Part shown: positions 52,134-61,465 of the stretch, in pieces
Numbering within the stretch: the stretch's first letter is position 1
Layout of the letters: each line of letters begins with the position of its first letter
Assembly (NCBI RefSeq): GCF_900106745.1
Contig: NZ_FNNV01000010.1
Location: forward strand, 186,001-250,000
Direction of reading: 5' to 3'
Origin: Paenibacillus sp. CF384
GTDB lineage: Bacteria; Bacillota; Bacilli; Paenibacillales; Paenibacillaceae
DNA length: 64,000 nt
Made by a program: the position numbers and the translations under genes
The notes under the pieces: model-generated
Seen by the model: only the letters and a program-made list of their open reading frames with translations
Database searches by the model: none
Told to the model about the DNA's origin: nothing

Positions 52134-53675
52134 TTGAAGAGAAACGCATTCCTGTTAACGGCATTGTCTTTGTCACTCGCGCTGGCTGTGCCTGTCGCAG
52201 CTCCGTTAGCTGCTGCCTATGCTGAGAGTTCATCGCAAGCTGCTGCTGGCACGACAATTGACGCTGCAGCTAGTGTCGCTGCCGGCAGTTCGGTTTCGAT
52301 CAGCGGCACGACTAATGCCGCCGAAGTCATCGTAAAGGTCATCAGTCCGGACAGTACAATCCTATTCTTCGACATTGTGAAGTCTGCCGATGGCCGTTAT
52401 AGCACATCATTTCAACTACCTAGTGCCGCAGCAGTCGGCAGCAGCTTTCAGGTTATCGCCGGACAAGGTACGGACGTCTCGACCAGGACAATTACTGTGG
52501 TCTCAAACGGCAGCGGCATTCCTTCATCTCCTGTGGATAATGGGAATCCCGCAGCTCCTGATGGCGTGACGACCGTTCCATTCAAGCCGTCCGATGTGTC
52601 CTCCGCGGTTAATGGCATAGCTACTTTGGATGCTAGCAAGGTCACTGCCGCCAAGTCGGACCTGCAAATTCCGGCATCCGTTATTCCAACCATCGGCAAT
52701 AACAGCTTCCGTATTCTGCTTCCGAATGGAACCGTCACGCTGCCGAAGGAAGTGCTAAGCGCTCTCTCCGAGCTAGCCGGCTCCGATAAGGATGCCAGCC
52801 TCTCGCTGCAATTCAGCAAGCTGACAAGCAGTGAAGCCCTAGCTGCTGTTGCTAAGCTCGGTGAAGCCGGTACCGGCATTAAGCCGCAAGGCCAAGTCAT
52901 TGAGCTGATCCTTGCGATCGTATTCAAGGATGGCTCCAAGAAGAAGCTTAGCAGCTTCACGAAGCCGGTCACGCTGCAGCTTCAGCTGTCCGAAGGCGCG
53001 GATGCCCGCCTCGCCGGGATTTACTATCTCTCGGATGGCGGTGTTATCGAGTACATTGGCGGGACCCTCAAAGGAAACATACTAACCGCTGAAGTAGGCC
53101 ATTTCAGTCAATATGGCGTGTTCTCGTATACGAAGAAGTTTGCCGATGTACCAACGACTCATTGGGCAGCCGATGTGATCGAAGAGCTGACTGCGAAGCA
53201 TGTCGTGCAAGGCATATCCACAGACAGCTTCGGTCCGAAAGCCAATGTAACGCGTGCCGAGTTTGTTACGATGCTCGTTCGCGCTCTTGGGCTGAAAGCG
53301 ACAGGCGAGGCGCCGTTTACCGACATCAAAGCGGGCAGCTGGTATGCTGAAGCGACTGCTGCGGCTTACGAGAACGACATCACATCCGGCGCCGGTGCTG
53401 GGAAGTTTGAACCGACTAAACCGATTACTCGCGAAGAAATGGCCCTCATGATTACTCGCGTCTATGAGAAACAGCATGGTCAAGCCAGTGGCAGCGCCAC
53501 TGACATCGATTCATTCAAAGACAAGAATGCCATCAGCAGCTGGGCGAAAGAAGCGGTTGAAGCCGCCGTTCATGAAGGGCTTATGGTTGGCAGCAATCAA
53601 CTCTTCTCCCCTCGCAGCCATACAACACGTGCAGAATCCGCACAGGTGCTCTACAACTTACTGTTTCGCGCGTAA
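52134..53675 (+). CDS. SLH-domain surface protein
   Basis: 513 residues from a TTG six to seven bases after AAAGGAGC. Signal peptide (NAFLLTALSLSLALAVPVAA, AAAYA cleavage), an Ala/Ser-rich beta-sandwich-like part (40-130), an unknown central domain (about 145-330), and three SLH repeats in the last 180 residues (FADVPTTHWAADVIEELTAK, FTDIKAGSWYAEATAAAYEN, FKDKNAISSWAKEAVEAAVH). SLH domains bind pyruvylated secondary wall polymer. It is 18 bases after the nucleotidase gene, so the two are co-transcribed; it may tether or assist that enzyme on the cell surface (inference). Confidence 0.93.
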   Translation: MKRNAFLLTALSLSLALAVPVAAPLAAAYAESSSQAAAGTTIDAAASVAAGSSVSISGTTNAAEVIVKVISPDSTILFFDIVKSADGRYSTSFQLPSAAAVGSSFQVIAGQGTDVSTRTITVVSNGSGIPSSPVDNGNPAAPDGVTTVPFKPSDVSSAVNGIATLDASKVTAAKSDLQIPASVIPTIGNNSFRILLPNGTVTLPKEVLSALSELAGSDKDASLSLQFSKLTSSEALAAVAKLGEAGTGIKPQGQVIELILAIVFKDGSKKKLSSFTKPVTLQLQLSEGADARLAGIYYLSDGGVIEYIGGTLKGNILTAEVGHFSQYGVFSYTKKFADVPTTHWAADVIEELTAKHVVQGISTDSFGPKANVTRAEFVTMLVRALGLKATGEAPFTDIKAGSWYAEATAAAYENDITSGAGAGKFEPTKPITREEMALMITRVYEKQHGQASGSATDIDSFKDKNAISSWAKEAVEAAVHEGLMVGSNQLFSPRSHTTRAESAQVLYNLLFRA

Positions 53676-53678
53676 TAC

Positions 53679-53713
53679 AAAGAGCCTGCCGTCATATTGA
53701 CGGCAGGCTCTTC
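53679..53713 (+). terminator. Terminator of the nucleotidase-SLH operon, shared with dnaI
   Basis: 14-bp perfect stem (AAGAGCCTGCCGTC/GACGGCAGGCTCTT, loop of five), A-rich left and T-rich right; lies between convergent units. Confidence 0.88.
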
Positions 53714-53730
53714 TACTGTATATGCGGCGA

Positions 53731-54693
53731 TCAACGAAGACCGCGCTTATTGTGGCCGGTCACATGAACCGGTTGGACGTACGGCCGAATTCGATCCATC
53801 AGACGCTGCCCCTTGTGCAGCTCATCACCGTCTTTGTTCGTAAAGCTAAAGTGCTGTTCAATGGCATCCAACCCGTAATTGGACGTGTAGAACGTCGGCT
53901 TGCGGTTCATCCGGTAATTCAGAATGGCACCAAGAACATGATCCCTTACCCAAGGATTCAGGTTCTCCGCTCCGATATCATCGAAGATCAGAAGATCCGT
54001 CTCCTTCATAAGATCCACCGTTTCCTTCAGCTTGCCTTGCTCCAGCATCAGCGATTTCAAGTCTTCCACAAACTCCGGCATGTACACAATCGCGCCAGTG
54101 AAACCCGCCTTGGCCAGCTCATGGAGCATGTAGCACATAAGGAACGTCTTCCCCGTGCCGAAAGAACCCGTTAAATAGAGCCCTTCCTTCTGGAGTCCGC
54201 TATCCTTGGTCACGTTAATGTACTTGATAATCTGACCGACAGCTTTCATCCGTTCGATATCCTTCGACACGATCTCATCCGCGGAGTAACCTTCTAACAA
54301 TGCCCGATCATCGACGTAGAAGCTGCGGATGCGGCTTCGGATCTTGTTCTCGCTTTGTCTGGCAATGAGCTTCTTGCAAGTCACTTTGCGATCGTTCAAC
54401 TGCACCTGGCCGCCAACTGTTTCACAGCTGAGCTCCGTATAATGTCCTTCAAAATCATTCGGACATTGGTCAAGTCCAGGACAGTTGCTGCAAACCCGAA
54501 ATTCTTTGGTGCATTGATAGATTTTATTTAAATTAAGCCGTATTGTTTCATTGTCCAGCTCCGGATATTTGGAACGAAGCTTGCCGACGAGTGGGTCAGC
54601 AAGCAGTTCTTCCATTAATTTATCCGCTTGCCTTAATGCGCTTCCGCCTCCCGGCATCTGCTTGAGCAAATCACCCAGCGATTCCATTCCCAT
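53731..54693 (-). CDS. dnaI: Primosomal protein / helicase loader DnaI
   Basis: 320 residues. N-terminal helicase-interaction domain with a zinc-binding cluster (YQCTKEFRVCSNCPGLDQCP, about residues 60-78), then an AAA+ ATPase: Walker A TGSFGTGKTFLM (about 172), Walker B LLIFDDIGAENLNPW (about 232), sensor 1 FYTSNYG, arginine-finger region RLMDRIRPYV. It loads the replicative helicase with DnaB and DnaD. 15 bases after dnaB. ATG follows GAGGTGAAGGTTT. Confidence 0.95.
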   Translation of the reverse strand: MGMESLGDLLKQMPGGGSALRQADKLMEELLADPLVGKLRSKYPELDNETIRLNLNKIYQCTKEFRVCSNCPGLDQCPNDFEGHYTELSCETVGGQVQLNDRKVTCKKLIARQSENKIRSRIRSFYVDDRALLEGYSADEIVSKDIERMKAVGQIIKYINVTKDSGLQKEGLYLTGSFGTGKTFLMCYMLHELAKAGFTGAIVYMPEFVEDLKSLMLEQGKLKETVDLMKETDLLIFDDIGAENLNPWVRDHVLGAILNYRMNRKPTFYTSNYGLDAIEQHFSFTNKDGDELHKGQRLMDRIRPYVQPVHVTGHNKRGLR

Positions 54694-54708
54694 AAACCTT
54701 CACCTCGA

Positions 54709-56244
54709 TTACGTCGTTTTCCCATCCAGCTTGCGAGCCATTCGCCGGATTTCCTCCATCTCCTCCGCTGAAAGCGGCGTTCCGCTTGGCGCTTCGGGCA
54801 TGATCGGAATCGCCGGTTTACGGCGTCCGCGCGGCGCACCGGAACCGCCCCCCGTATTCCCTCTCGGAGTCTGCTGCACGCCGTCGCGGCGGCGTTCTTT
54901 GTCGCTCTCGAGCTTCACCTGGTCACGCACATAGCCTACTGCTTTCTCGAACGAGTCAATTCCTTTGACAAGCATATTGGATGCGACACGGTCGATATAC
55001 GCTTCCGTAACGCGCTGAGAATCATTTAGAACGATGACATAATGAATAAGTACGTTAATAACAGAACCTTGTATGCGATAATTAAGATCAATCTTCTCGA
55101 AGACGCGAATCATCCAATCCGGGACGGCTCCCGGGAAGAATCGTGAAATAAAGCGCGTGTGCGGCTCATTCCGCATCAGCATATTGTATTGATGAATGTC
55201 GCAGCGTCCCGCCAGCTGCGTCGGAACCTCCATGTAGTGCTCCGCTTGAACGGCCACTTCATCCGGCGGCTCTTCGCTGTCGTCCGCTCCTTGTTCTGCT
55301 TTCGCCGCAGCCACTCGTCCATATAGTCGCTGCCACTCATCCGTGCGCTTCCGATCTTGACGGTACATTTGATTCGCCCTCAGTTGGAGTTCATCAATAA
55401 GTAGTTCGCCTTTGCCGGAGAATACGTTGTCCTCATCAAGCAGCCGGACTAAATCAACGACGGTTAAATTGTATTTATAAGCGACGTAATTCAATTGAGC
55501 AACCGCATCATGATCACCGCGCAGCCGCTCGACATGATGTCTGTTTGCTGATTGGCGTGGAAAACGCATAAGGATTTCGCCATATCCGATGTTGGCTGTT
55601 TCCAGCGGCAGCTTAGGTGCAGGCTGTCTTGCCGGTGCAACTTCTGTAAGCGCCTGTTCGAGCTCCAAGTCAATGCCTTGCGTATTCAATCGGAACAGCT
55701 CGTAGAAAGGTACGGTTATATTATCGCGCTGCAGCTCCACGCTGGCAAGTTCATCCGATTCCTTGGCATAGAACGATTCCCTTAGGGCAATAACGGAGTG
55801 CTTGCCGACCTTATCGCGAAGCAGTAATGTCAAATGAGGGCTTCCGAAAAATTCATCCGGTGATAATGGCTTGACCAACTCGTATTCATAAACAACATCG
55901 TCATTGTCCGGCACGCCAAGCCTGGACACTTGCAGAAGGCCAACCGCTTCAAGCTTGGAAGCTTGGTTGATTAGATCTTGCCTGCCGCGCTCGTTCATTT
56001 CGAGGCCTAACCCCAGCAGCAGTTTGCGCTGCGCTTCAAGCGGCGAATAACCGACCCGATCGTCCGGAACCTGCTGATATAGGAACTGATAGAAACCTGC
56101 CGCGAACGCTCCGATCATAGATTGATAGATCAATCCGACCATTTTGCGATCAACCGCACTCAGCGAAAAATCGCGAAAGATGTAGCATCGATGATGCTCT
56201 GTAAAGTGGTGCAAATTGCCGATCCGCATCTCATTTGACTCCAT
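54709..56244 (-). CDS. dnaB: Replication initiation and membrane attachment protein DnaB
   Basis: 511 residues. DnaB/DnaD-type protein: N-terminal winged-helix half (HHFTEHHRCYIFRDFSLSAV to about 200) and a DnaD-like C-terminal domain around 360-450 (PHTRFISRFFPGAVPDWMIR, IDLNYRIQGSVINVLIHYVIV). Ends in a Gly/Pro/Arg-rich disordered tail of about 80 residues. It is a Firmicute helicase co-loader, not the helicase. First gene of dnaB-dnaI; nrdR, usually upstream in B. subtilis, is absent. Confidence 0.93.
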   Translation of the reverse strand: MESNEMRIGNLHHFTEHHRCYIFRDFSLSAVDRKMVGLIYQSMIGAFAAGFYQFLYQQVPDDRVGYSPLEAQRKLLLGLGLEMNERGRQDLINQASKLEAVGLLQVSRLGVPDNDDVVYEYELVKPLSPDEFFGSPHLTLLLRDKVGKHSVIALRESFYAKESDELASVELQRDNITVPFYELFRLNTQGIDLELEQALTEVAPARQPAPKLPLETANIGYGEILMRFPRQSANRHHVERLRGDHDAVAQLNYVAYKYNLTVVDLVRLLDEDNVFSGKGELLIDELQLRANQMYRQDRKRTDEWQRLYGRVAAAKAEQGADDSEEPPDEVAVQAEHYMEVPTQLAGRCDIHQYNMLMRNEPHTRFISRFFPGAVPDWMIRVFEKIDLNYRIQGSVINVLIHYVIVLNDSQRVTEAYIDRVASNMLVKGIDSFEKAVGYVRDQVKLESDKERRRDGVQQTPRGNTGGGSGAPRGRRKPAIPIMPEAPSGTPLSAEEMEEIRRMARKLDGKTT

Positions 56245-56299
56245 CCGCCTTTTATTCTTCCTACTAGTTTACCATAAAAGAGGCCTGCATTTGAGGCAC

Positions 56300-56330
56300 A
56301 GAAAAAAGAAAATTCCCCCGCTAGAGGGAA
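56300..56330 (-). terminator. Terminator of the alpha/beta-hydrolase-side transcript or read-through block before it
   Basis: On the minus strand TTCCCTC pairs with GGGGGAA (loop TAGC) and is followed by TTTTCTTTTTT, 12 bases after the stop of the hydrolase gene at 56342. Confidence 0.8.
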
Positions 56331-56341
56331 CTTTCGCAAAC

Positions 56342-57226
56342 CTAATGGTGATTGGCCGTGTTAGCCGCTCCTTCTTGAACGCCCTTGCTGATCAGTTCAT
56401 CCAGCAAGGCTTCTCGCTCTTCGAACGTATCCGCGATTTCAGGATGCTCCTGTTTCGCCAGCCACTGCGTCATGACGAAAGCTGTCGTAACCGGCTCCTT
56501 CGTAAGCAGCTGCCTCCCCGCTCCAATGATGCCATACAGCTCGCTGTTCGGGAGTCGGCGCTTCAGATCGGCCGCATAATTCTGACCGGTCTTATCAGCG
56601 GTTCCATACAATACGAGAACGGGCTGCTTCAATTGAGGAAGCCGCTTCTGAACGGAACTATCCAAGCATGCAGACGTATATTCCCGCCACTTCGCGGAGT
56701 CGCCAAGCTTTGCTTCCGTATGCAGCTCTTCGAAGGAGGATTTGCTCCCAGCCTCCGACCAAGCCGCTTTGAAGGCTATGGGTCCCTTCGGGCCGAGAAT
56801 GCTGGAGACGAACGCAGCCTGCAGCTTCGAGCGGGTGACGATATCCGTATAAGCGGAAGCGCCGGATACAATGACGCCGCCGAGGAAGCGCTCCGGATAA
56901 GCGAGCATGGCCTCCAGAGCCGGAAACGAGCCTGCTCCATAGGAGCACACATACGCTTGCTTCACCCCGAGGCCATCGAGCAGCCTTCTCATATCTTCCG
57001 CTATTAACGCAAGTGTCAGCCTTCCGCTGCCCGCCTCGCTGTATCCATGACCGCGAATATCGAAGCGGATTAGGTTGGTACTCGCCGTTAATTTCTCCTG
57101 CACGGCAGTAAACAAGCGGCTGGTCAAGCAAGGCGGATGCACACAAAGAATAGGCATTTGCTTCCCGAGCCCGGAACCATCTTGATGATAATGCAGTGCG
57201 GTATCGCCAATATTCAAAAACGGCAT
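56342..57226 (-). CDS. Alpha/beta-hydrolase fold protein, probably non-classical
   Basis: 294 residues, no signal peptide. Canonical fold order: oxyanion-region HPPCLTSRLF, FDIRGHGYSEAG, the nucleophile elbow VCSYGAGS (the usual GxSxG begins with V here, but Ser and the last Gly remain), a cap region (about 125-200), VLYGTADKTG with the acid-position Asp, and IIGAGRQLLTKEP, where the catalytic His of GxGH is Arg. The missing histidine predicts weak or no hydrolase activity. Alone between dnaB and yuiB. Confidence 0.83.
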   Translation of the reverse strand: MPFLNIGDTALHYHQDGSGLGKQMPILCVHPPCLTSRLFTAVQEKLTASTNLIRFDIRGHGYSEAGSGRLTLALIAEDMRRLLDGLGVKQAYVCSYGAGSFPALEAMLAYPERFLGGVIVSGASAYTDIVTRSKLQAAFVSSILGPKGPIAFKAAWSEAGSKSSFEELHTEAKLGDSAKWREYTSACLDSSVQKRLPQLKQPVLVLYGTADKTGQNYAADLKRRLPNSELYGIIGAGRQLLTKEPVTTAFVMTQWLAKQEHPEIADTFEEREALLDELISKGVQEGAANTANHH

Positions 57227-57315
57227 AGCGCAACACCTCGGCTTTCGTTGTCAGCCCATGTAGAAGCTGATTGCGAATTTCCCTTAGTATGGCCATGCCG
57301 TTTGATGTTTCATGT

Positions 57316-57621
57316 TTAGAACATTTTGTATCCGCCTTTGCGCAGCGCACGAATGGTCGCTCCGCTTACATAAGCGCCGATCAGCGCACCGATTGCCGGC
57401 AAAATATCCACAAAGGTAAAGGAGGTGAAATTGCCTGAAAAGCTCTTCGCATGATCCCATGTTTGCCACACAAACAGGGGTACAAGTACAAGTATAAATG
57501 CGTAAATCGGCATAAATGTTGTTTTAAGCAGCATATTCAGAATAAATCCGATTCCAAACATCATTACAAAGAACAATACAGTCGCAATAACCAGCTGTAA
57601 AATATTAACGTCACCGTTCAT
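57316..57621 (-). CDS. yuiB: YuiB-like membrane protein
   Basis: 101 residues with three hydrophobic segments (LQLVIATVLFFVMMFGIGFI, YAFILVLVPLFVW, and a Gly/Ala-rich third). Resembles B. subtilis YuiB, which sits in the yuiA-yuiB-yuiC-yumB-yumC region; here the ndh (yumB) and yumC homologues lie 1.2-3 kb away, so part of that neighbourhood is kept. Function unknown. Confidence 0.7.
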   Translation of the reverse strand: MNGDVNILQLVIATVLFFVMMFGIGFILNMLLKTTFMPIYAFILVLVPLFVWQTWDHAKSFSGNFTSFTFVDILPAIGALIGAYVSGATIRALRKGGYKMF

Positions 57622-57777
57622 CCGAGTCGTCTACCCCTTTCGCTACGAATAGTGTAGTAGATGGCACATCCGAAGTCAATTCATTCAGGCGTGTTGTCAC
57701 AAGTCCGTCATTTGCTCTCTTTTGCCGCGTTACGTTACAATGTAAACGACAAAGACAAATGACAGGGAGTGATCAAG

Positions 57778-58524
57778 ATGAGTGAAGCAGCACAAACGCT
57801 CGAAGGCTGGTATGCCTTGCACGATTTTCGCTCGATAGATTGGACAGCTTGGAAGCTTGCGGATGAAGGCGAACGCGCTATTGCGCTGGACGAGCTTCAA
57901 TCCTTCCTCAGCGAATGGCAGACAATTGAAGATAATAAACAAGGCAGCACCGCATTCTATTCCATCGTTGGCCAGAAAGCGGATTTCGTCATGATGCATC
58001 TGCGCGAAACACTGGAGGAGCTGAATGCCATTGAGAATGCGTTCAACAAAACAACCTTCGCCCAATTCACAGTTCCGGCTCATTCTTATGTAAGTGTGGT
58101 GGAATTGAGCAACTATATGGCAGCTCCAGGCACCGATCCGATGCAAAATCCGGAAATTCTCGCTCGACTGAAGCCGATTCTGCCAAAATGGAACCATATC
58201 TGCTTCTACCCGATGAACAAACGCCGCGAAGGCAACGATAACTGGTACATGCTCAGCATGGACGAGCGCCGCACCATGATGCGCAGCCACGGGATGATCG
58301 GACGCACTTATGCAGGCAAAGTCAAACAAATCATTACCGGTTCGGTCGGTTTCGACAACTGGGAGTGGGGTGTCACGCTGTTCGCGGAAGATGCGCTTCA
58401 GTTCAAGAAACTCGTCTATGAAATGCGCTTCGATGAAGTAAGTGCGCGCTTCGGCGACTTCGGCGACTTCTATCTCGGCAATCGGATGACCGACGAGAAG
58501 CTGCAAGAGCTATTCGCCATCTAA
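57778..58524 (+). CDS. hemQ: Coproheme decarboxylase HemQ/ChdC
   Basis: 248 residues from the ATG 8 bases after AGGGAG (a GTG three codons earlier is possible). Chlorite-dismutase-like fold used in Gram-positive heme synthesis. Key stretches: the catalytic Tyr in [18 protein letters not shown] (about residue 144), the proximal His in [15 protein letters not shown] (about 171), [12 protein letters not shown], and [12 protein letters not shown] at the end. It oxidatively decarboxylates coproheme III to heme b with peroxide. Monocistronic; near ndh and yumC. Confidence 0.95.
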   Translation: MSEAAQTLEGWYALHDFRSIDWTAWKLADEGERAIALDELQSFLSEWQTIEDNKQGSTAFYSIVGQKADFVMMHLRETLEELNAIENAFNKTTFAQFTVPAHSYVSVVELSNYMAAPGTDPMQNPEILARLKPILPKWNHICFYPMNKRREGNDNWYMLSMDERRTMMRSHGMIGRTYAGKVKQIITGSVGFDNWEWGVTLFAEDALQFKKLVYEMRFDEVSARFGDFGDFYLGNRMTDEKLQELFAI

Positions 58525-58532
58525 AATGATAA

Positions 58533-58573
58533 AAAGCGGATGAAACGTCTCAGGACGCCTCATCCGCTTTATT
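58533..58573 (+). terminator. Bidirectional terminator between hemQ and the ndh unit
   Basis: 11-bp perfect stem (AAAGCGGATGA/TCATCCGCTTT) flanked by A left and T right. Confidence 0.87.
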
Positions 58574-58576
58574 TGT

Positions 58577-58831
58577 TTAGTCTTCGTCATCCTCTTCGAG
58601 GATACGCTTCGCTTCGAGATACGCTTCCGTCTGACGGTCGCGCTCCCTGCCCTTCTCCTTAAGCCGCTCAATGCCCGGCAGTATGAGAATATCGACTTCC
58701 TTCTGCACCGTATATGCCAAGTCGTAACGGTTCTGCGACTCCAAGAAGGAGCCCACTTCCATCAGCGCGTTGTACCGATCCAGTTCATCGCGCGTCAGCA
58801 AACCACGAACCTGCACGCTGCAGTGTCGCAT
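58577..58831 (-). CDS. Small helical protein translationally coupled to ndh
   Basis: 84 residues. Its ATG overlaps the ndh stop (TAATG). No hydrophobic helix; charged, helical, Glu/Arg/Asp-rich, acidic end EEDDED. MRHCSVQVRGLLTRDELDRYN at the start has one Cys. Not recognised as a named family; coupling suggests a role linked to the NADH dehydrogenase. Confidence 0.78.
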   Translation of the reverse strand: MRHCSVQVRGLLTRDELDRYNALMEVGSFLESQNRYDLAYTVQKEVDILILPGIERLKEKGRERDRQTEAYLEAKRILEEDDED

Positions 58832-60024
58832 TACAGGAATTTACCTTTGCGAAGTACCAGTGGAATACCACCGATGATGTACAGGTAACGAACGTCAATA
58901 GCTTTCTTAAGCAATGCAGCTACGCCGCCTTTGTATTTCTTGCCGAATGCAAGACCAACCGCTTCGCCTTTACCAAGGGATGCAACTGTACCTTTGTTCT
59001 TGAATTCGAATTTCTTCAGCGGTTGGTTGCGAATCGAAGCTACCAGGTTGTGCGCGCAAGTTACGCCTTGCTGCATAGCGATCTGTGCAGTCGGCGGGAA
59101 CGGGCGGCCTTCCGGGTTGAACATCAAGGAGTTGTCACCAACAACATAGATATTCTCATGGCCAGGTACGCGAAGCGACTCATCGACTTTAACGCGTCCG
59201 CGCATAGTCTCGATGCCTGCTTCTTCGATCAAACGGTTGCCGCGTACGCCGGCTGCCCAAATGACTGTTGCTGCTTTGATTTCTTCGTTGTCGCCAACGA
59301 CTACGCCGTCAGGAGTACATTCTTTGATCGCTGTTCCGATGCGGAATGTAACGCCTTTCTTCGTCAATACTTGCATAGCGTACTCAACGAGCTCCGGATC
59401 GAAACCAGGAAGCGCAGTTGGAGCAGCTTCAATGTTATATAGTTTAACAAGCGATGGATCCACGTCGTTCTGCTTGCAAAGCTCTGGAAGACGATCAGCA
59501 AGCTCGCCCACAAACTCGATACCTGTGAAGCCGGCGCCGCCGACAACAAAAGTAAGGTAGTCTGTGCGGTGTGGTTCGCGTTTGTAACGTGCAAATTGGT
59601 ACTCAATGTGTTCGCGGATTAGACGAACGGAGTTGATGCTGCGAATATTCATTGCATGCTCAAGCATACCTGGAATTCCAAAAGTTTCCGGCTCGCCGCC
59701 AAGACCGATTACAAGGTAATCGTAGGAAAGCGTACCGTCTTCAAGAATGACCTTCTTGTCTTGCGTGCGGATTTGTACAACAGTCGATTTAACGAAATCG
59801 ATTTTGAATTCGTCAATCAGCTTGGAGATGCTCACGCGCGCGTTTTCGGTTTTGTCTGTACCCGCAGCAGGCATGTGCAAATGCGTTGTAAAGTAGTGGT
59901 AGTCATGCTTGTTTACAAGCGTTACATCAGCTTCATTGTAGTTGAGCTCTTTTTGAAGACGCAGTGCTGTCAAGATACCGCCGTAACCGGCACCAAGAAT
60001 AACAATTTTCGGTATGTTGCTCAT
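58831..60024 (-). CDS. ndh: Type II NADH:quinone dehydrogenase (Ndh/YumB)
   Basis: 397 residues. FAD-binding VILGAGYGGILTALRLQ at residues 8-24, the NADH-binding second Rossmann VVGGAGFTGIEFVGELADR (about 163), GDNSLMFNPEGRPFPPTAQIAMQQG (about 300) and a C-terminal membrane-binding amphipathic region (ALLKKAIDVRYLYIIGGIP). It oxidises NADH and reduces menaquinone without pumping protons. A Rex-like operator lies 44 bases before the start. Confidence 0.95.
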   Translation of the reverse strand: MSNIPKIVILGAGYGGILTALRLQKELNYNEADVTLVNKHDYHYFTTHLHMPAAGTDKTENARVSISKLIDEFKIDFVKSTVVQIRTQDKKVILEDGTLSYDYLVIGLGGEPETFGIPGMLEHAMNIRSINSVRLIREHIEYQFARYKREPHRTDYLTFVVGGAGFTGIEFVGELADRLPELCKQNDVDPSLVKLYNIEAAPTALPGFDPELVEYAMQVLTKKGVTFRIGTAIKECTPDGVVVGDNEEIKAATVIWAAGVRGNRLIEEAGIETMRGRVKVDESLRVPGHENIYVVGDNSLMFNPEGRPFPPTAQIAMQQGVTCAHNLVASIRNQPLKKFEFKNKGTVASLGKGEAVGLAFGKKYKGGVAALLKKAIDVRYLYIIGGIPLVLRKGKFL

Positions 60025-60067
60025 CGCAGGATCCCATCCATTCGTAATTTCTTTTTCTTTACAGACT

Positions 60068-60085
60068 TTGTGAAAAATTACACAA
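60068..60085 (-). promoter_or_regulatory. Rex-like operator upstream of ndh
   Basis: TTGTGA-N6-ACACAA, one base from the Rex consensus TTGTGA-N6-TCACAA. In B. subtilis NADH-sensing Rex represses ndh. Confidence 0.6.
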
Positions 60086-60361
60086 ACACAGACAATGAAT
60101 AATGTTAGTGTGTGACCCTTAGCCTACTTTTATGATAGTCCGTGTCTATTTTCGACAAATCGAATACTAATACCTCACATATTACAAACTTTTTCAGTAA
60201 AGTTCAAGGGTAATTTATACGAAAATATTTAGAATAACATCCAATTTTCTTATTTCCTCTTAGCTTGTCGAACAGATATAATGTACAAGAAGATGTAGAT
60301 TCATCCAAGTGTAAGGCAGCATGTGCTCGTTCATTTTGTTACCTTTTTGGAGGTGTCAACG
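60086..60361. other. Divergent ndh/yumC intergenic region
   Basis: AT-rich. A TATAAT for yumC lies at 60277-60282 without a good -35. No gene or further element recognised. Confidence 0.5.
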
Positions 60362-61363
60362 GTGTCCAACTCAACGAATCCCCAGCATGTCGATATTGCG
60401 ATTATCGGCGGCGGCCCTGCCGGTATGTTTGCTTCATTCTATGGCGGTATGCGCCAAGCCTCAGTCAAGATCATTGAAAGTATGCCTCAATTGGGGGGCC
60501 AACTAGCCGCGCTATACCCGGAGAAGTATATATATGATGTGGCTGGATTTCCGAAAGTAACCGCAGGTGAGCTTGTGGAGCAATTGAAGAAGCAAATGGA
60601 ATTATTCCAACCGGACATTCACCTGGAGGAGAAAGTCGTCAACGTCATTAAGCACGATGAACGCTCTTTCGAGATTGTGACGGACAAAACCTCGCATTAC
60701 GCCAAAGCTGTTATCATTACCGCAGGAGTCGGCGCATTCGAGCCGCGACGATTGGAGCTCGCGCAAGCGACCCACTATGAGAAGAGAAATCTCCATTATT
60801 TCATTAGCGATTTGAACCAATTCAAAGGCAAGCATGTCGTTGTCACCGGTGGCGGCGATTCGGCGGTTGATTGGTCGCTCATGCTTGAGCCCATTGCTGC
60901 AAGCGTAACGCTCGTGCATCGCAGAGATAAATTCAGAGCTCATGAGCACAGTGTCGAGAATTTACTGAAGTCCACTGTCCGTGTACTAACACCATATGAA
61001 ATTACTTCCCTGCATGGTACACACCATATTGAACGCATCACCTTACAGCATGGCAAAACATCCGATTTCACGGAGCTTCCGGTAGTCGATGCCCTCATCG
61101 TTAATTATGGTTTCGTTTCATCCCTTGGTCCGATTGCCGAATGGGGTCTCCAGATCGATAATGGTTCCATTGTTGTTAATTCTCGAATGGAAACGAGCGT
61201 TCCCGGTATCTTCGCTGCAGGTGATGTCACTACGTATCCCGGGAAGCTGAAGCTAATTGCAGTTGGATTCGGTGAAGCGCCGACTGCCATCAACAATGCC
61301 AAGGTTTATGTAGATCCTACCGCTAAGCTCTCACCCGGACATAGCAGCAATATGAAACTGTAG
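60362..61363 (+). CDS. yumC: Ferredoxin/flavodoxin-NADP+ reductase (YumC, thioredoxin reductase-like)
   Basis: 333 residues from a GTG eight bases after GGAGGTG; an earlier in-frame ATG overlaps this ribosome site. FAD site [16 protein letters not shown] (about 13-28), [20 protein letters not shown], the NADPH site [16 protein letters not shown] (about 157), and [27 protein letters not shown] near the C-terminus. It lacks the CxxC redox pair of thioredoxin reductases, as expected for the Bacillus FNR type. Divergent from ndh, as in the B. subtilis yumB-yumC neighbourhood. Confidence 0.94.
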   Translation: MSNSTNPQHVDIAIIGGGPAGMFASFYGGMRQASVKIIESMPQLGGQLAALYPEKYIYDVAGFPKVTAGELVEQLKKQMELFQPDIHLEEKVVNVIKHDERSFEIVTDKTSHYAKAVIITAGVGAFEPRRLELAQATHYEKRNLHYFISDLNQFKGKHVVVTGGGDSAVDWSLMLEPIAASVTLVHRRDKFRAHEHSVENLLKSTVRVLTPYEITSLHGTHHIERITLQHGKTSDFTELPVVDALIVNYGFVSSLGPIAEWGLQIDNGSIVVNSRMETSVPGIFAAGDVTTYPGKLKLIAVGFGEAPTAINNAKVYVDPTAKLSPGHSSNMKL

Positions 61364-61396
61364 CCACCGAATATCTGCACGTATTACAAATCAAAA

Positions 61397-61461
61397 AAGG
61401 GTATCCTAATCTTTAGCCTGACATGCTGATCTACGTCGCAATGGCAAAGGAGGGTACCCTT
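61397..61461 (+). promoter_or_regulatory. Inverted repeat that can mask a ribosome-binding site
   Basis: AAGGGTATCCT (61397-61407) can pair with the AGG plus AGGGTACCCTT segment (61448-61461), which includes the AAGGAGG of the following mini-gene. Pairing would hide the ribosome site. Confidence 0.4.
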
Positions 61462-61465
61462 ATCT

